Assembly (NCBI GenBank): GCA_015345905.1
Contig: JADDTR010000002.1
Location: 1,426,001 to 1,490,000 of the forward strand
Direction of reading: 5' to 3'
Origin: Aotearoamyces nothofagi
Lineage: Eukaryota; Ascomycota; Leotiomycetes; Leotiales; Tympanidaceae
DNA: 64,000 nucleotides
A program made the position numbers and the translations under genes. Positions within the stretch are counted from its first letter, which is position 1; each line of letters begins with the position of its first letter. Below are positions 1 through 10,857 of this stretch, piece by piece. The notes beneath the pieces were generated by a model. That model made no database searches and was not told the origin of the DNA. It saw nothing but the letters and a program-made list of their open reading frames with translations.

Positions 1-1213
1 CCATGTTGCCGACAACAGAGAAGGCGAGGACCACGGCGACGAAGCGCCCGAATCCGCCCGCCGAGTCTAGCATCGTGTTGATGAGTCCGCCAGTGGAGAA
101 TTCGTCGTAGGCGGCCGACCAGGCGGGGACGTTGGCAACGGCGCCACCCATTGCAGCGCCGAGAATCATGAGCGGGATTGTTGGAACGAGAAGGCCGCAG
201 AAGATGTAGGAGAAGACGCGGAGTCTTTTTCTGTTAGCTTGCGCTGATAATGAGGGCTGGGGTTCTTACTTTGGGGCCTCGGGGCTGACGTAGACGTCGA
301 AATCAGACACCATCGTTGACCAAGATAGGAGAAACGAAGCGACAACAGATCCGAAGGATACGATTGTTGCCGCTGCTGGTGGCTCGGTTGGGGCTTGCTC
401 TTTGAGATGATTGCCTCCACAGCCGACCATGATGACGATGCCGATCAGAGCTGGGATCCACGCGTAGCGCTCGTACTGATGCACGACTTTGTAGCCCATG
501 AACGAAACAACGAGACTGGCGAGGGCGGTGATGACAATGCCAACAGCAAAGGTAAGACTGCCGCCGCTTACGGCTGCGAGAGTTTGGCCACCAATGATGG
601 CAGAGACGATGATCCAGCCGGTAATGGTCGCTATTTGGAGGAGGACGACAATTGAAATCCCATAATACCTGGGTTGTTGTTAGAATGACACCGTAATGTC
701 GACTCTTGCGAATTGAAGACTCACCCAAAACTATAACGTGCTTGGATCATCTGGCGAAGTCCAGTCTGTGGTCCAAGTGTTCCCAGGCATGCTGGAGCGA
801 CAGCACTGAGAGTTAAGAAGAAGATGATTACCAGAGACGCATCTCGAAGACTGAGCCCGTACTCGAGCGTACCAACAACTCCGGTAATAATTCTATACGG
901 ATAGTGAGCTTATGATTTATACAACTAGGAGGTGGGTATCTTACGGGAGGAGATTGAGACTGGCTGTCCACCAGAAGGAAAAGATGTTGATATATTGCTT
1001 GTCTGTTCTCTCTTCAACAGGGACAGGGACGACGCCACGGAGCTCAACCCCGAAAGTAGCCAGCTTACGGAAGAACGATGGCTGAGACTCGCTCGTGCCC
1101 TCTGTTATTTGAGGCGTGCCCTCTGTGATTTGAGGGAGGTTCTTCTCAAGGTCATCGCTCTGTTTCTGGCTGCTTGAATCTCCCGTTGGAGTGATGCTGT
1201 GGTTGATGGTCAT
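1..1213 (-). CDS. NCS1 family purine/cytosine permease (FcyB/Fcy2-like), 3' end outside window
   Basis: Plasma-membrane proton symporter of the nucleobase-cation-symport-1 family, expected to import cytosine and purines. Exon 1 (945-1213) starts with ATG at 1213 and ends in the family signature GVELRGVVPVPVEERTDKQY followed by INIFSFWW. Exon 2 reads from a GT-AG intron into TGVVGTLEYGLSLRD and GPQTGLRQMIQARYSFG, where fungal Fcy proteins have GPKTGMRQM(V/I)QARFSFG. Later exons carry helices such as GWIIVSAIIGGQTLAAVSGG and the FDVYVSPEAPK segment. The last part, including the C-terminal helices, lies before base 1. It is divergent from the MFS gene at 1986, and the shared 770 bp promoter is rich in GATA sites. 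The family call is firm; the exact substrate is inferred. Confidence 0.9.
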
Positions 1214-1985
1214 GGCGGATATCAGGTGATGATAGCTGGTAAGTCGAAAACATCCAGCAAAGCACGTATTCTTGAATACTATCGAGCAATATATATACAG
1301 TCAATCTGTCCATATATTGTCCGAACTGGTAACTCTGAATGCAGCGTCAAGGGACAGGCGGCGGGTATTTGTAAACGCCCTGGACATATTTACCAAGGTC
1401 GCGACGATAACGAGAGCTAGTGTAAATCATGGTTATAATTTTCGTATGTCCTACTCTAGAAACGATAAGATGATAGTAAATGGTGATGTTGCTATGTTTT
1501 GGTGGTAATCTCTCTCACCCGATGCGTTGACATCAGTTCATCGTCTCGCCAGTACCGGCGGGATCTTATCTCTACCCGCCGGGATCTGATAACGTTGATC
1601 GCAACCGGGACGACTCCGATAACCGTTAGGAGGCATGCAATGCCTTGCGGTCGGGATACAGATGCCATTGTCAACCGAGGTACGTAAGGCGCTTAGAGAA
1701 TCGTGACAACTCTTAGCCACTGTAACTATTTCTAGTCCTGGGCTTCTTGCAAGCCGGTAAAGGAGAATCTAAACCTACTCTTCCGGTGGTCTCCTGGAGA
1801 AGCGATCACCATATAACCCACAGAACACCGTTAAAGCGCCAGATATTGTATTATGGGCTGTGAGGGAATTCTATCAGCTCCATTGCCTCCCTCGCCTGCT
1901 CTCTTATTGAGAGGGATGCCCAAGTTACCACTTCCTTGAACAGTCACTGACCAGATCGACGTTCTGGGCATCATCCAAGCCAAGC
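1214..1985. promoter_or_regulatory. Divergent promoter with eight HGATAR (GATA-factor) sites
   Basis: This 772 bp stretch separates the divergent NCS1 permease and MFS genes. HGATAR sites on either strand are at 1230-1235, 1405-1410, 1463-1468, 1471-1476, 1566-1571 (reverse), 1587-1592, 1617-1622 and 1871-1876 (reverse). These match the known target of AreA/NIT2 nitrogen regulators. A GC-rich near-repeat (CCGGCGGGATC at 1555, CCCGCCGGGA at 1575-1584) sits among them. No convincing gene lies here. Confidence 0.6.
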
Positions 1986-3411
1986 ATGCGCATCACCTCT
2001 ACCGGCAGTGAGACTTCTAGCATCTCCACGACGAAGAGGTCAGACGCCGGAGAGGAGGAGATACCGGATATCGACGAAGCTCAAGGGAATGTAGCAACCA
2101 TAGACAATGACGAGAAAGGCGAGCTCCCGGAGAGCAAGGATGACATCGAGTACCCCGAAGGCGGCCTACGAGCATGGCTTGTAGTCTTCGGCGCCTGGTG
2201 CGCCTTATTCGCATCCCTTGGGATTATGAATTCAATGGGAACATTCCAAACCTACGTCTCCACCAACCAGCTCGCCCATTACAGCGACGGCACCATCGGC
2301 TGGATCTTCTCCATCTACACATTCCTGGCCTGGTTCTGTGGGATATATATCGGGCCCCTCTTTGACAAATACGGCCCGAAGTGGCTCGTCTTTCTTGGCA
2401 GTATCTGTGTTGTCGGGAGCATGATGTTGATTGGGATATGTACTGGTGAGTTATCCTCACGCCCAATTCCACGGAGATGATTTTATATGCTGAGATGTCA
2501 TAGAATATTGGCACTTCATCATGGTTTTCGGCATAGTAGGCGGCGTCGGGGCAGCATTATTATTCACGCCATCATTCGCTGCCGTCGGGCATTATTTCAA
2601 CACTCGCCGTGGCAACGCCACTGGAATCGCCGCAACAGGTGGCTCGGTCGGCGGCATCGTCTTTCCCCTCGTTCTCCAAAAACTCATCCCAGAAATCGGC
2701 TTTGCATGGAGCACGCGGATCATCGGCTTCCTCTGTCTTGTTCTCTGCATCGTCGCCAACCTCCTCATCAGCCGCCGTCTACCTCCCGCAAAAAATGCTT
2801 CTGCCAACCCGGACTTTCGGATTTTCAAAAATCTGACCTTCCTGATCACCACCATTGGCGTGTTCTTCGTCGAATGGGGCATGTTCGTCCCATTAGCATA
2901 TATAAGTTCATATGCACTGAAACAGGGCTTCTCTGAAGCTCTCTCTTACCAAATGCTACCAATCCTCAATGTCGGTTCCTTCGTCGGCCGTTGGATCCCC
3001 GGCTACTTCGCCGATCGAATCGGGCGGTACAACACCGTCATCCTCTCCATAATCCTCAACATCATCGCCGTGTTCTGCATCTGGCTTCCAGCAGGGTCCA
3101 CTACGGCAGGAATCGTAGTATTCTCGCTCGTTTCAGGCTTCGCAATGGGAAGTAATGTCAGCATCATCCCGGTATGCATTGGCCAGCTCTGTCGCACGGA
3201 GGAGTATGGCAGGTATTATGCCACCTGCTACACCATTGTGGCTATTGGTTGTCTGACTGGCGTTCCAATCGCAGGGGAGATTTTGGAGAGCAACGGTGGC
3301 AATTATTGGGGGCTGATTGTGTTTGTTGGATCCGTGTATGCTGGTGCTTTGGTGGCTTTTGTGGCTGCGAGAGTATATGCCAAGGGATGGAGAATTAATA
3401 CCAAGTATTAA
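1986..3411 (+). CDS. MFS transporter, monocarboxylate (MCT/SLC16-like) type
   Basis: A 455-residue major-facilitator protein from two exons, 1986-2445 and 2504-3411. The phase-1 intron rejoins as Glu-Tyr-Trp-His. The acidic, Ser-rich cytosolic N-terminus (about residues 1-55) leads into [20 protein letters not shown], the usual entry of fungal MCT proteins. TM4-5 contain [19 protein letters not shown] and [20 protein letters not shown], the family hallmark. It ends after TM12 with a short basic tail. Fungal relatives include riboflavin (Mch5-like) and monocarboxylate carriers; the substrate cannot be told from sequence. It shares its promoter with the NCS1 permease and may belong to the same uptake and catabolism group. 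Confidence 0.9.
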
Positions 3412-3622
3412 ACGGACTTCTCCATCTTCAAATTTGACGCAAACTTTTCGGACTTAATGAGCATTTAAGCACATTGCGGGAGGCGTTCAAAAAAATCCAT
3501 AGCAAGAAATTCCATTTAGAATAGAAAAGAGACTAACTCCACCGATTTTGCCAACATTATTCTCTGATAGTTCCTCCGATACTCCAGAACGATATTTAAA
3601 TTGCCAATATAAATCCTATTTC

Positions 3623-6402
3623 TCAAGACCTCCAATCTTCGAGCATCCCAAAATGAATGTCCCCATCCAGGTATGATTCAAGCTCCGCCTCGAAATTATC
3701 AAGGGGGACGTACATATGGTCTGCACTCGTCGTATAAGAAATCGCATTCCGATTGCCGGCTGCACCATCCGGTGGAACTCCCTGTAGCCCCGATCCCGCG
3801 AGATACGGCTGTTGCGGTTGTCTAAGCCATTGCTGGTTTTGCTGGACAGCAAGGGGGGAATTTACGGGATTGATATATCCCTACCAGACTGATTAGCCTA
3901 CAAGAGCCGGATCGGAGCGGTGGATAAGTAAAACATACAGAATTCTCCAAGGCACGGCCTTGGATCGGCGTCGTGGGTCTTGGGTTTACAGCCCGTGTCG
4001 ATAGTTCGACAAAGGTGGATTGCAAGGCACGATTCCAGCGTACGGCCATCGGCCACGCATGTTGCAGGTCTCCGAGGACTTTGAGAGACCAGCTAAGGAT
4101 GGGTTCTGCTTTAGATTCCATAAGGGGACATACTGTAGCAAAACAAAAGCATGTTAGAGGCGTGACCTTGAAAATTTGAACGAGAATAAACAAACGTTGG
4201 GGACAGCGCCAGAGATGCGATGCTAATGACCCGCAGATGTAGACACAGAATGCCTAGTTCCTTCGTTAGGTGACGGTATTAAGGAAGATACTGGGATGGG
4301 TGACTTACTAATATGGCTGGAAATCCTTCACACGGTGGCCGTTGTGTGAGGTAGGCGCTTATCTGTTCGTGTAGGGAGACTACGTTGGAGAAGAGCTCCT
4401 GAGACATGGTTTCCCAGAACTTATGTGGTACGTGGATATTGTCAGCCGGTGGTATATAGAGCACTGATGATTTCATGCTAAGGTTGTTGTCAGTTACTAT
4501 AGGTATTAAATAGGGAAACCCCATACTCTTCTAAGTAAGTGCGACGTAGGACGATATTGCTTAGACGTAATGCCATAAATATTGATATATAAGCCTGAAG
4601 AAACGTTAGGAAAATAATATGCAGCGCACCTTTCTACTGACCATATCAAGAGACTCGGTTTTGTAAACACGTAAATACCATTCCGACCATTTATGACCTG
4701 CAGCTAGACCAGCCTCCCATACCGACAATGCAGCTGATAATTGCGAATAATCGCTCGCACTCTCCCAAGGGTTAACCACAGGGAGCTTCTGCCTGCGTAT
4801 ATTAATACAAGCACAGCGAGCAACACGGCCCCAGAGATTGTGTGCCTGGATTAATGTGGCAAAAAGTGATCGTGACGGAGAACTGGTTAGGCCTGGGTTT
4901 TCGATAGCTGCCAAGCTGCCCGAGAGAGCTGCACGTTCGTGGGGTACAGTACCAAATGCAAAGTCCCGCTCGTCACATGGGAGTAAGGCGGTGATATCGC
5001 TGAGAGCAAATGGATTGGGCGACTTTTCGCCGGAGTATAAGTTACCTTGCACTAAGAGACAACAAAATGTCAGCTTAGTGTTGGAATGAAGACTGGGATT
5101 CTCATACTGCCCATGACCCAAAACGTTCTTCTAGCCATTTCGGAGTTGATGACCTCTTCAGGCTTTGCATCTTCCGGTAGCGAGTAGGTTTCTTCGCGAT
5201 GTAGGCGAAGCATACCCGCCACTGTCAATGTATAGAATTAGTTTCTAAGCAACTCTATGATGTACCCCGACTTACTTGTAGCAGCGACACCGAGATGAAT
5301 CCATATCAAGCATCAGCATTAATTCACACAAATGGCAATATGATACCTACAAGGCTTCGATTACGATCACCGTTTGCCCATTCAGCAGTACCCAATAAAA
5401 GCAGCGCTTGCACAGTCTCTAGTGTTGGCTTGTACATCTCGTCTGTAACTAAGCTCTCTGCGCGGTCAACGAAAATTTCCGTAGCTTTTGCAGGACCGTC
5501 GTATCGTCGGACAAGACACGGCGTGAAGCGTGCTGATACGGCAAGAATGCATAACAAGAGGAACACATTAGCAGACTCAGGGTCTTTAGAGAGACCGTCT
5601 AAAAATAGTACTGGAGGAAGAAATCCTGCGATATTAGTCAGCCATGGCCAAAACCTCTATGATGCGGTTCTTACCAAGCTGGAAATACGAGTCTATAAGG
5701 ACCTTGCACCCTGCAATTACCTCATCATGGGGTGGAAGCAGTGACCACGAACTTGTATCTCCGGGACTCTCTACATCAGAGTTTACTGATTGATTAATGG
5801 CATTGTTGAGACTGTGCCATAGATAAAAGTCTCAGCGACAGCAGCAGTATTAATAAAATAAAATAAATTGCCTACCTGGAAGCTTGAGCAGTAGTAGCAG
5901 TGCTAAAATATATCAGTTCAGCAAAATAATATATGACAGGCAGACCATCATAAGAATACTTACGAGTCTAACGGCTCAAGTTGCTATGGATGAACATGGT
6001 CAATTTTGAATTGTCAAATTCCAGGCAACCAAACTGACCGGTCTGGTAAGATCTTTTCCTCCTCGCCCAATAAATTTGCTATTAAAGTAGAATCAGCCAT
6101 GTATTGCATTCGTCACACAATACATATCCTGTACAGACAACAACTTACCAGGTTTCTGCTACATCCGGGCCAGCCTCTCGACATCTCGAGCAGGGAGGAT
6201 GTGCATTGTTATGTCTACATTTCGTACGGTAGCGACGACATCTATATATTTAGCCACAATGCCACATAATCTAGAACAGCAAGCTGCAACAAGCTTACCT
6301 TACGCAAGCTACTATTGCTCTTCTCGGCCGCGCCGCTAGCAGACACGAGAGACCACCCTCCGGCGGTTCATTGGCGGCGGGTTTCTTTAAATCTGGCTCC
6401 AT
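3623..6402 (-). CDS. Zn2Cys6 transcription factor with fungal-specific TF domain
   Basis: Many-exon nuclear regulator. Exon 1 starts with ATG at 6402 and splices at GTA-AG|A to give ACVRCRRYRTKC, then PPCSRCREAG: five of the six zinc-cluster cysteines with canonical C-x2-C-x6-C spacing. The sixth is not at the usual place; a TG|C codon formed at the next splice would supply it after ten residues. Middle exons encode the fungal TF domain (IAGCKVLIDSYFQLG, LETVQALLLLGTAEWANG, LWGRVARCACINIRRQKL). The last exon ends ESYLDGDIHFGMLEDWRS, with TGA at 3623-3625. Exons between about 5880 and 6150 fit more than one model. It is divergent from the amidohydrolase at 7239, so it is a candidate pathway-specific regulator. 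The family is sure, the exact model is not. Confidence 0.75.
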
Positions 6403-7238
6403 AGTGAACGGCTACCACGTGCTATACAGAAGGTTCATTTTCCTGCACAAGATCTCAGCAACGGGAAATACATCGCAAGTGGAGGTGTCGTGGCCGGGAA
6501 ATCCCGCTCCCTGGCGCAGTTCCCGCCGGGACAGTTTGTCAGCAATTAGTCATCCACATCCAGAATAACATATGTTGCAATTTAGCACGTAGTTGTAGGC
6601 TGCAATGTTTTGTATAATTGATGCTTAAAGGCTCAAGTTACAGGTTGGTGGGCAGGAATTCCACTTAAGGTGGCTCCCGCTACTGTTGCCTAAGGCATTG
6701 TTTTACTGACTGACCGGTACTGGCCCTCAGATTTCAACAGATATGCATTATAACTAGACATAAATATTCACTCGATTTCGCATCAAGATGCGTCCCAACT
6801 CCTGACGGGTCAGATACGACATCCCGATATTCTCTCGGCAGGATAACCGTCACGTGACCTATAACCTAAAGACCGGTACGCGTACCGGCCATTTATCGGC
6901 ACCCTCCCCTCCTTTCCCGGCGGCATTTCAAGGTACGCCAGATAAGACAGGCCGGTGGCTCTAAAACATAATTTTATCACGATAGATAATTGATTTCTTT
7001 CTGTCATTTTCTGGTATCTGAACACTTGCATGCAGCTTTCGTCTTGACAGGATACTTTCTATAATCATAGTACTCAACCAGTAGAGCTAGATTTCCTAAA
7101 TCCGCCTGAGATTCAATGAACTAGTACACATTTCGTCGTGTCATTCTCCTATTAAGCAGCCGGACTTCAAGCGTGGCCCTCTCGACAACTATAAGACCGC
7201 CTGGCCTCCCCATTCTCACAATTCCATATCCGCACAAA
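6403..7238. promoter_or_regulatory. Divergent promoter of regulator and amidohydrolase with palindromes and GATA sites
   Basis: This 836 bp region lies between two divergent genes and holds no credible ORF. Visible sites are the 10-mer CCCGCCGGGA at 6522-6531 (identical to 1575-1584), the perfect palindrome GTCACGTGAC at 6849-6858 (bHLH E-box type), and the perfect 16-bp palindrome CCGGTACGCGTACCGG at 6873-6888 (contains CGG-N8-CCG, a layout Zn2Cys6 dimers bind). A GATA cluster sits at 6940-6945, 6974-6979 (reverse), 6980-6985 and 6984-6989. Confidence 0.6.
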
Positions 7239-8649
7239 ATGACGCGCATAGTCATTCAAAACACTACTGTACTAACGCTTGACGATGCGGATACCTTTCA
7301 TTATCCGGGGTTCGTCGAGATTCAGGATGACAAAATAGTCAATATTGGGGACTGGCCGTCGACGTCTATTAGGGATGATTACGATGGAGAAACGATTATC
7401 ATTGATGGGACAGACAAGTTGGTGATGCCGGGTCTGGTAGATTTGCATTTCCACACCTCTGCCGCAAAGGTTAGCATTCCAAGCTCTTGGAGCCATAACA
7501 TGCTATACTGACCTTCTAAAGGGATATGGCGATGGCCTCCCTCTATGGGAATACCTGGACACAATATGGTACCCCTCCATCCGTGCGCTCAGCCCAGAAG
7601 ATGCCCGCATAGCAGCACTGCACTCGTACATTACAGCTCTAAAATCGGGCACAACAACCGTAAACGACATGTACCGCCACCTCGACTCTCTCGCCAGCGC
7701 TGCCCTCCAAACCGGGATCCGTGCCGTCATAAGCAACGACACAGCACTCCCAGAACACAATTTAGACACTGTCCAAGACAACGTAGACGCCTTCCACAAA
7801 AACAACAACCTCGGCAACGGCCGCATCAAAGTCTGGCTCGGCGTAGAATGGCTGCCCTTGTCCGACGGCACCATGCTGGCTGAGATCGGGCGGTTAAAGA
7901 AAGAGCTCGGCACCGGCGTGCACATCCACCTCTGTGAGAGCCGCAGCGAGGTCGAGAACTCGCTCAACCGCTTCGGGAAGCGGCCCATCGAGATGGCGTA
8001 TGAAGCCGGTATCCTGGGGCCCGACTGCGTCGCCGCGCACTGCGTGCACGTGTCCGACAACGAGATCAAGCTGCTTGCTGAGACGGGCACGTCGTTCTCG
8101 CATAACGCGGGCTCGAACGCCAAGCTGGGAAACGGCGTGGCGCGGGTCCAGGAGATGCTGAAGGCCGGGATCAATATCGGCCTTGGGATCGACGCGTGCG
8201 AGTGCCACAACTCGACCGATATGTTCGAGACGCTGAAGATCACGTCGTACATGCAGCGCGCGACCCACGAGGACGCGTCGCTGGGCCAGCCGAGCCAGAT
8301 CCTGCGCATGGGAACGAGGAACGGAGCGAAGGCCCTGGGCATCGATGCGGGGATTCTGGAGGCCGGGAAGAAGGCGGACGTGATCGTGCTGGATCTGAAA
8401 AGGGACATGATGTTTACGCCGCTGCTGAAGAGCCCGAACGAGGAGCGGAGGAAGATGCTGGAGAGTCATTTGGTTTTCGGCATCAATGGCACCGCGGTCG
8501 ATACGGTGATTGTGGATGGCAGAGTCGTCGTCGAGGGCAGGAAGGTCCTAGGTGTAGACGAGGAGCAGGTAAGGCTAGATATGGATGCCATGTTCGACTC
8601 TCTCTTATCATCTATGGGAGCAGTGACCGTAGAGCGGGAAAAAGTATGA
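7239..8649 (+). CDS. Amidohydrolase, TRZ/ATZ-SAH deaminase class (metal-dependent)
   Basis: A 452-residue TIM-barrel hydrolase/deaminase. Exons are 7239-7469 and 7522-8649 around a 52 bp intron. ATG 7239 gives MTRIVIQNTTVLTLDD, the small beta domain typical of the class; an in-frame ATG-like start at 7173 looks like 5' leader. Metal-site motifs appear in order: PGLVDLHFH (HxH), HIHLCES, VAAHCVHVSDNEI and GLGIDACECHNS (the catalytic-Asp region). The C-terminus returns to the composite domain (GKKADVIVLDLKR). Relatives deaminate or dechlorinate triazines, guanine-like bases, SAH and MTA, so a nitrogenous ring substrate is likely but unproven. Its position beside an NCS1 permease and a divergent regulator supports catabolism of an imported nitrogen compound. 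Confidence 0.9.
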
Positions 8650-9405
8650 GCAGCACACAGTAGCATCCCATTCTAGCATATATCCCATTGAAATCCCGAC
8701 TCTCCAAGCTGCAAGCCCCGAGAGCGGCGGATAGGTCGCCCCGCGCGAGATGGTTCCACCTCACTTTGAGTGAATGCAAAAATCCAAACTACATAGCCCA
8801 TAATAAGAGATTTCAGGTCCAATAAGCCCAAACAGGAGTGCTGGCTCAGTTGGATTGAAAGTTCAAGCCCATCACTGTTTGTAATAATTAAATTCTCCTG
8901 CAAGTGCAGGGGGCCCTTTAATAGGCTTGGGAACTCAGTACGTCTGGTTTCGATTGATTCTCGCGCCAGCAAGCAGTTTCAATTTTTGCTATTTTTTTCT
9001 ACTGTTCTTTTATATTCTTTTTGGTCGATATATATATAGCAAGTCATGTGATGCGGTTGTTGTAGATGTGTGCCGTGCTTCGTTTTTTTCGGCTAGAGAT
9101 AATCTCGTGACGTTCTACTTTCTTCTGCATGATTAGGCCATGTTCACAGGTAAATAAATTCGAGATAATGAGATACCCGCTCACATCTGTCATCAGCTGT
9201 GTTAAAGAGTTGTCTATCAGCCTATCAGCGCACTTTCAGTATCGCATAACATGACGAATTTCGAGGGCTATTAGAATAGAAGTAAAAATAGATCTGAACA
9301 CTTGAAAAGATTTATACGATTGTTTCGAAATCTAATTATATTCTTCAGTCTACATGTACCCCATCTCGTTTTTCGTCGATCCAATGATCCAAGTTACCTA
9401 CCCCG
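8650..9405. other. Intergenic region, convergent gene ends
   Basis: AT-rich spacer between the 3' ends of the amidohydrolase and the alcohol dehydrogenase. It contains T-rich stretches near 8985-9030, plausible 3' UTR and polyadenylation sequence. No gene seen. Confidence 0.5.
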
Positions 9406-10857
9406 TCAAAATATCCCACCGCCATCAAGTTCTGTGCTAAGCACAGCACGATATCGTATCTTACCACTCTCAAGAGCTGCAAAAGCCTGCTTCAACCCAT
9501 CGGCATTCATAGGAAACTCTTGAATCCAAGGCCGAACATTATGACGTGCTGCAAAATTCAATGCGAGGAGGTGATTTTCCCTCGAAGCTTCCGTACTCGC
9601 ACTAGAGAATGATCAGCTACGAATAATATAATTGGGTTACTGGGTGATCGCAGTTGGAGGCTTGCAAAGAGTTGCTAAGATGCCGTGACTGGACTGATGA
9701 TGCGTCACGACCTAAAGATGACATGGAAAACTTACACGATTCTATGACCGGGGAGGATGAACGGCATATAGCTAAGTTTCCATGTCAGTTACTAGTTTCA
9801 TAGATTTTAAAAATGTGGACGACTTACGGGATGACCAGCGGCTTTCCCTGGATAATCAAAGGCACAATCGTAGCACGACGTGCAAGAACAGGCATCAGAC
9901 TATCAACCATCATCAGCATTCATACCCGTGCACAAGCCACTCCGTGCTTACGGCTCAAAATCGGGCAGGGAACCACATAATAACAGCACGTTGACACCCT
10001 CTTTGATATCTATCTTCCCTCCACTCTCAGAGGGCAGTACATAAAATTCCTTCGCACCGAGAGCAATCGAATCGGCTCTCTTGTCTTCATTTCCTGAAAA
10101 CACAACAACTTCGCATCCGAAAGCGCGTGCATACTGTACCGCAATATGGCCGAGACCACCGAGACCGACGATACCAACGCGGTCTGTCGACTTTACACCT
10201 GCTGCATCAAGAGCTTCATAGACAGTAATCTGCAATATATAAGTAAGCTCTTATAGCATCACTGGAACACATGGACCTTACACCAGCGCAATTTAAAGGT
10301 CCAGCATATTTGGACTCGATCTCGTCAGGGATAGGGTAGACAAATTCTTGGTGCTTGACAACATAATTCCCAAAAGCGCCTTGTTCGAGCTCGCCATACT
10401 TCTGCCCGCAGGCTTCAGGGCAATATTGCCGGTATCCAGAAGCACATTCGCGGCAGTGACCGCATGACTATTTGGATTAGATTGATCAAATATAAAATCA
10501 CAAGAGGCGTCGTACCGCAAATTGCCATCTATGTTGGTTCAGTTAACTTATGCACCATGCGGACATTGAACACAGGCCACACGTCAGGATTGGCATATGT
10601 AATGAAATAACTCACCCCCATCCAACTCTCTGATTAACCTTCACAGCCGTCACGTTTGCGCCTACTTTCTCAACCACCCCTACGCCTTCGTGGCCAAGCC
10701 CACATCCAGAGCTCCGGTCGTGAAGATCCGTCCCACAGACGCCAGAATGCGTGACTTTCACCAAGACCTCAAGTCCCCCAACGGCCCGGACGGATTCCTT
10801 AACATGGATATCTCCATTCGCATCGCCCGCGAGATAGGTCAGTTTCTGGGAAGCCAT
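9406..10857 (-). CDS. Zinc-type medium-chain alcohol dehydrogenase
   Basis: NAD(P)-dependent oxidoreductase of the zinc MDR superfamily, about 340 residues over five or six exons. ATG 10857 gives MASQKLTYLAGDANGDIHVK. Exon 1 has the catalytic-zinc motif GVCGTDLHD and GLGHEGVGVVEKVG. Exon 2 holds the structural zinc lobe CGHCRECASGYRQYC, open only in the frame used here. The next exon has the Rossmann motif GIVGLGGLGHIAVQYARAFG. The last exon reads to GKIRYRAVLSTELDGGGIF with TGA at 9406-9408. Family members oxidise primary or aromatic alcohols or reduce aldehydes. It is convergent with the amidohydrolase and could be part of the same pathway, but that is inference from position only. Confidence 0.85.
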
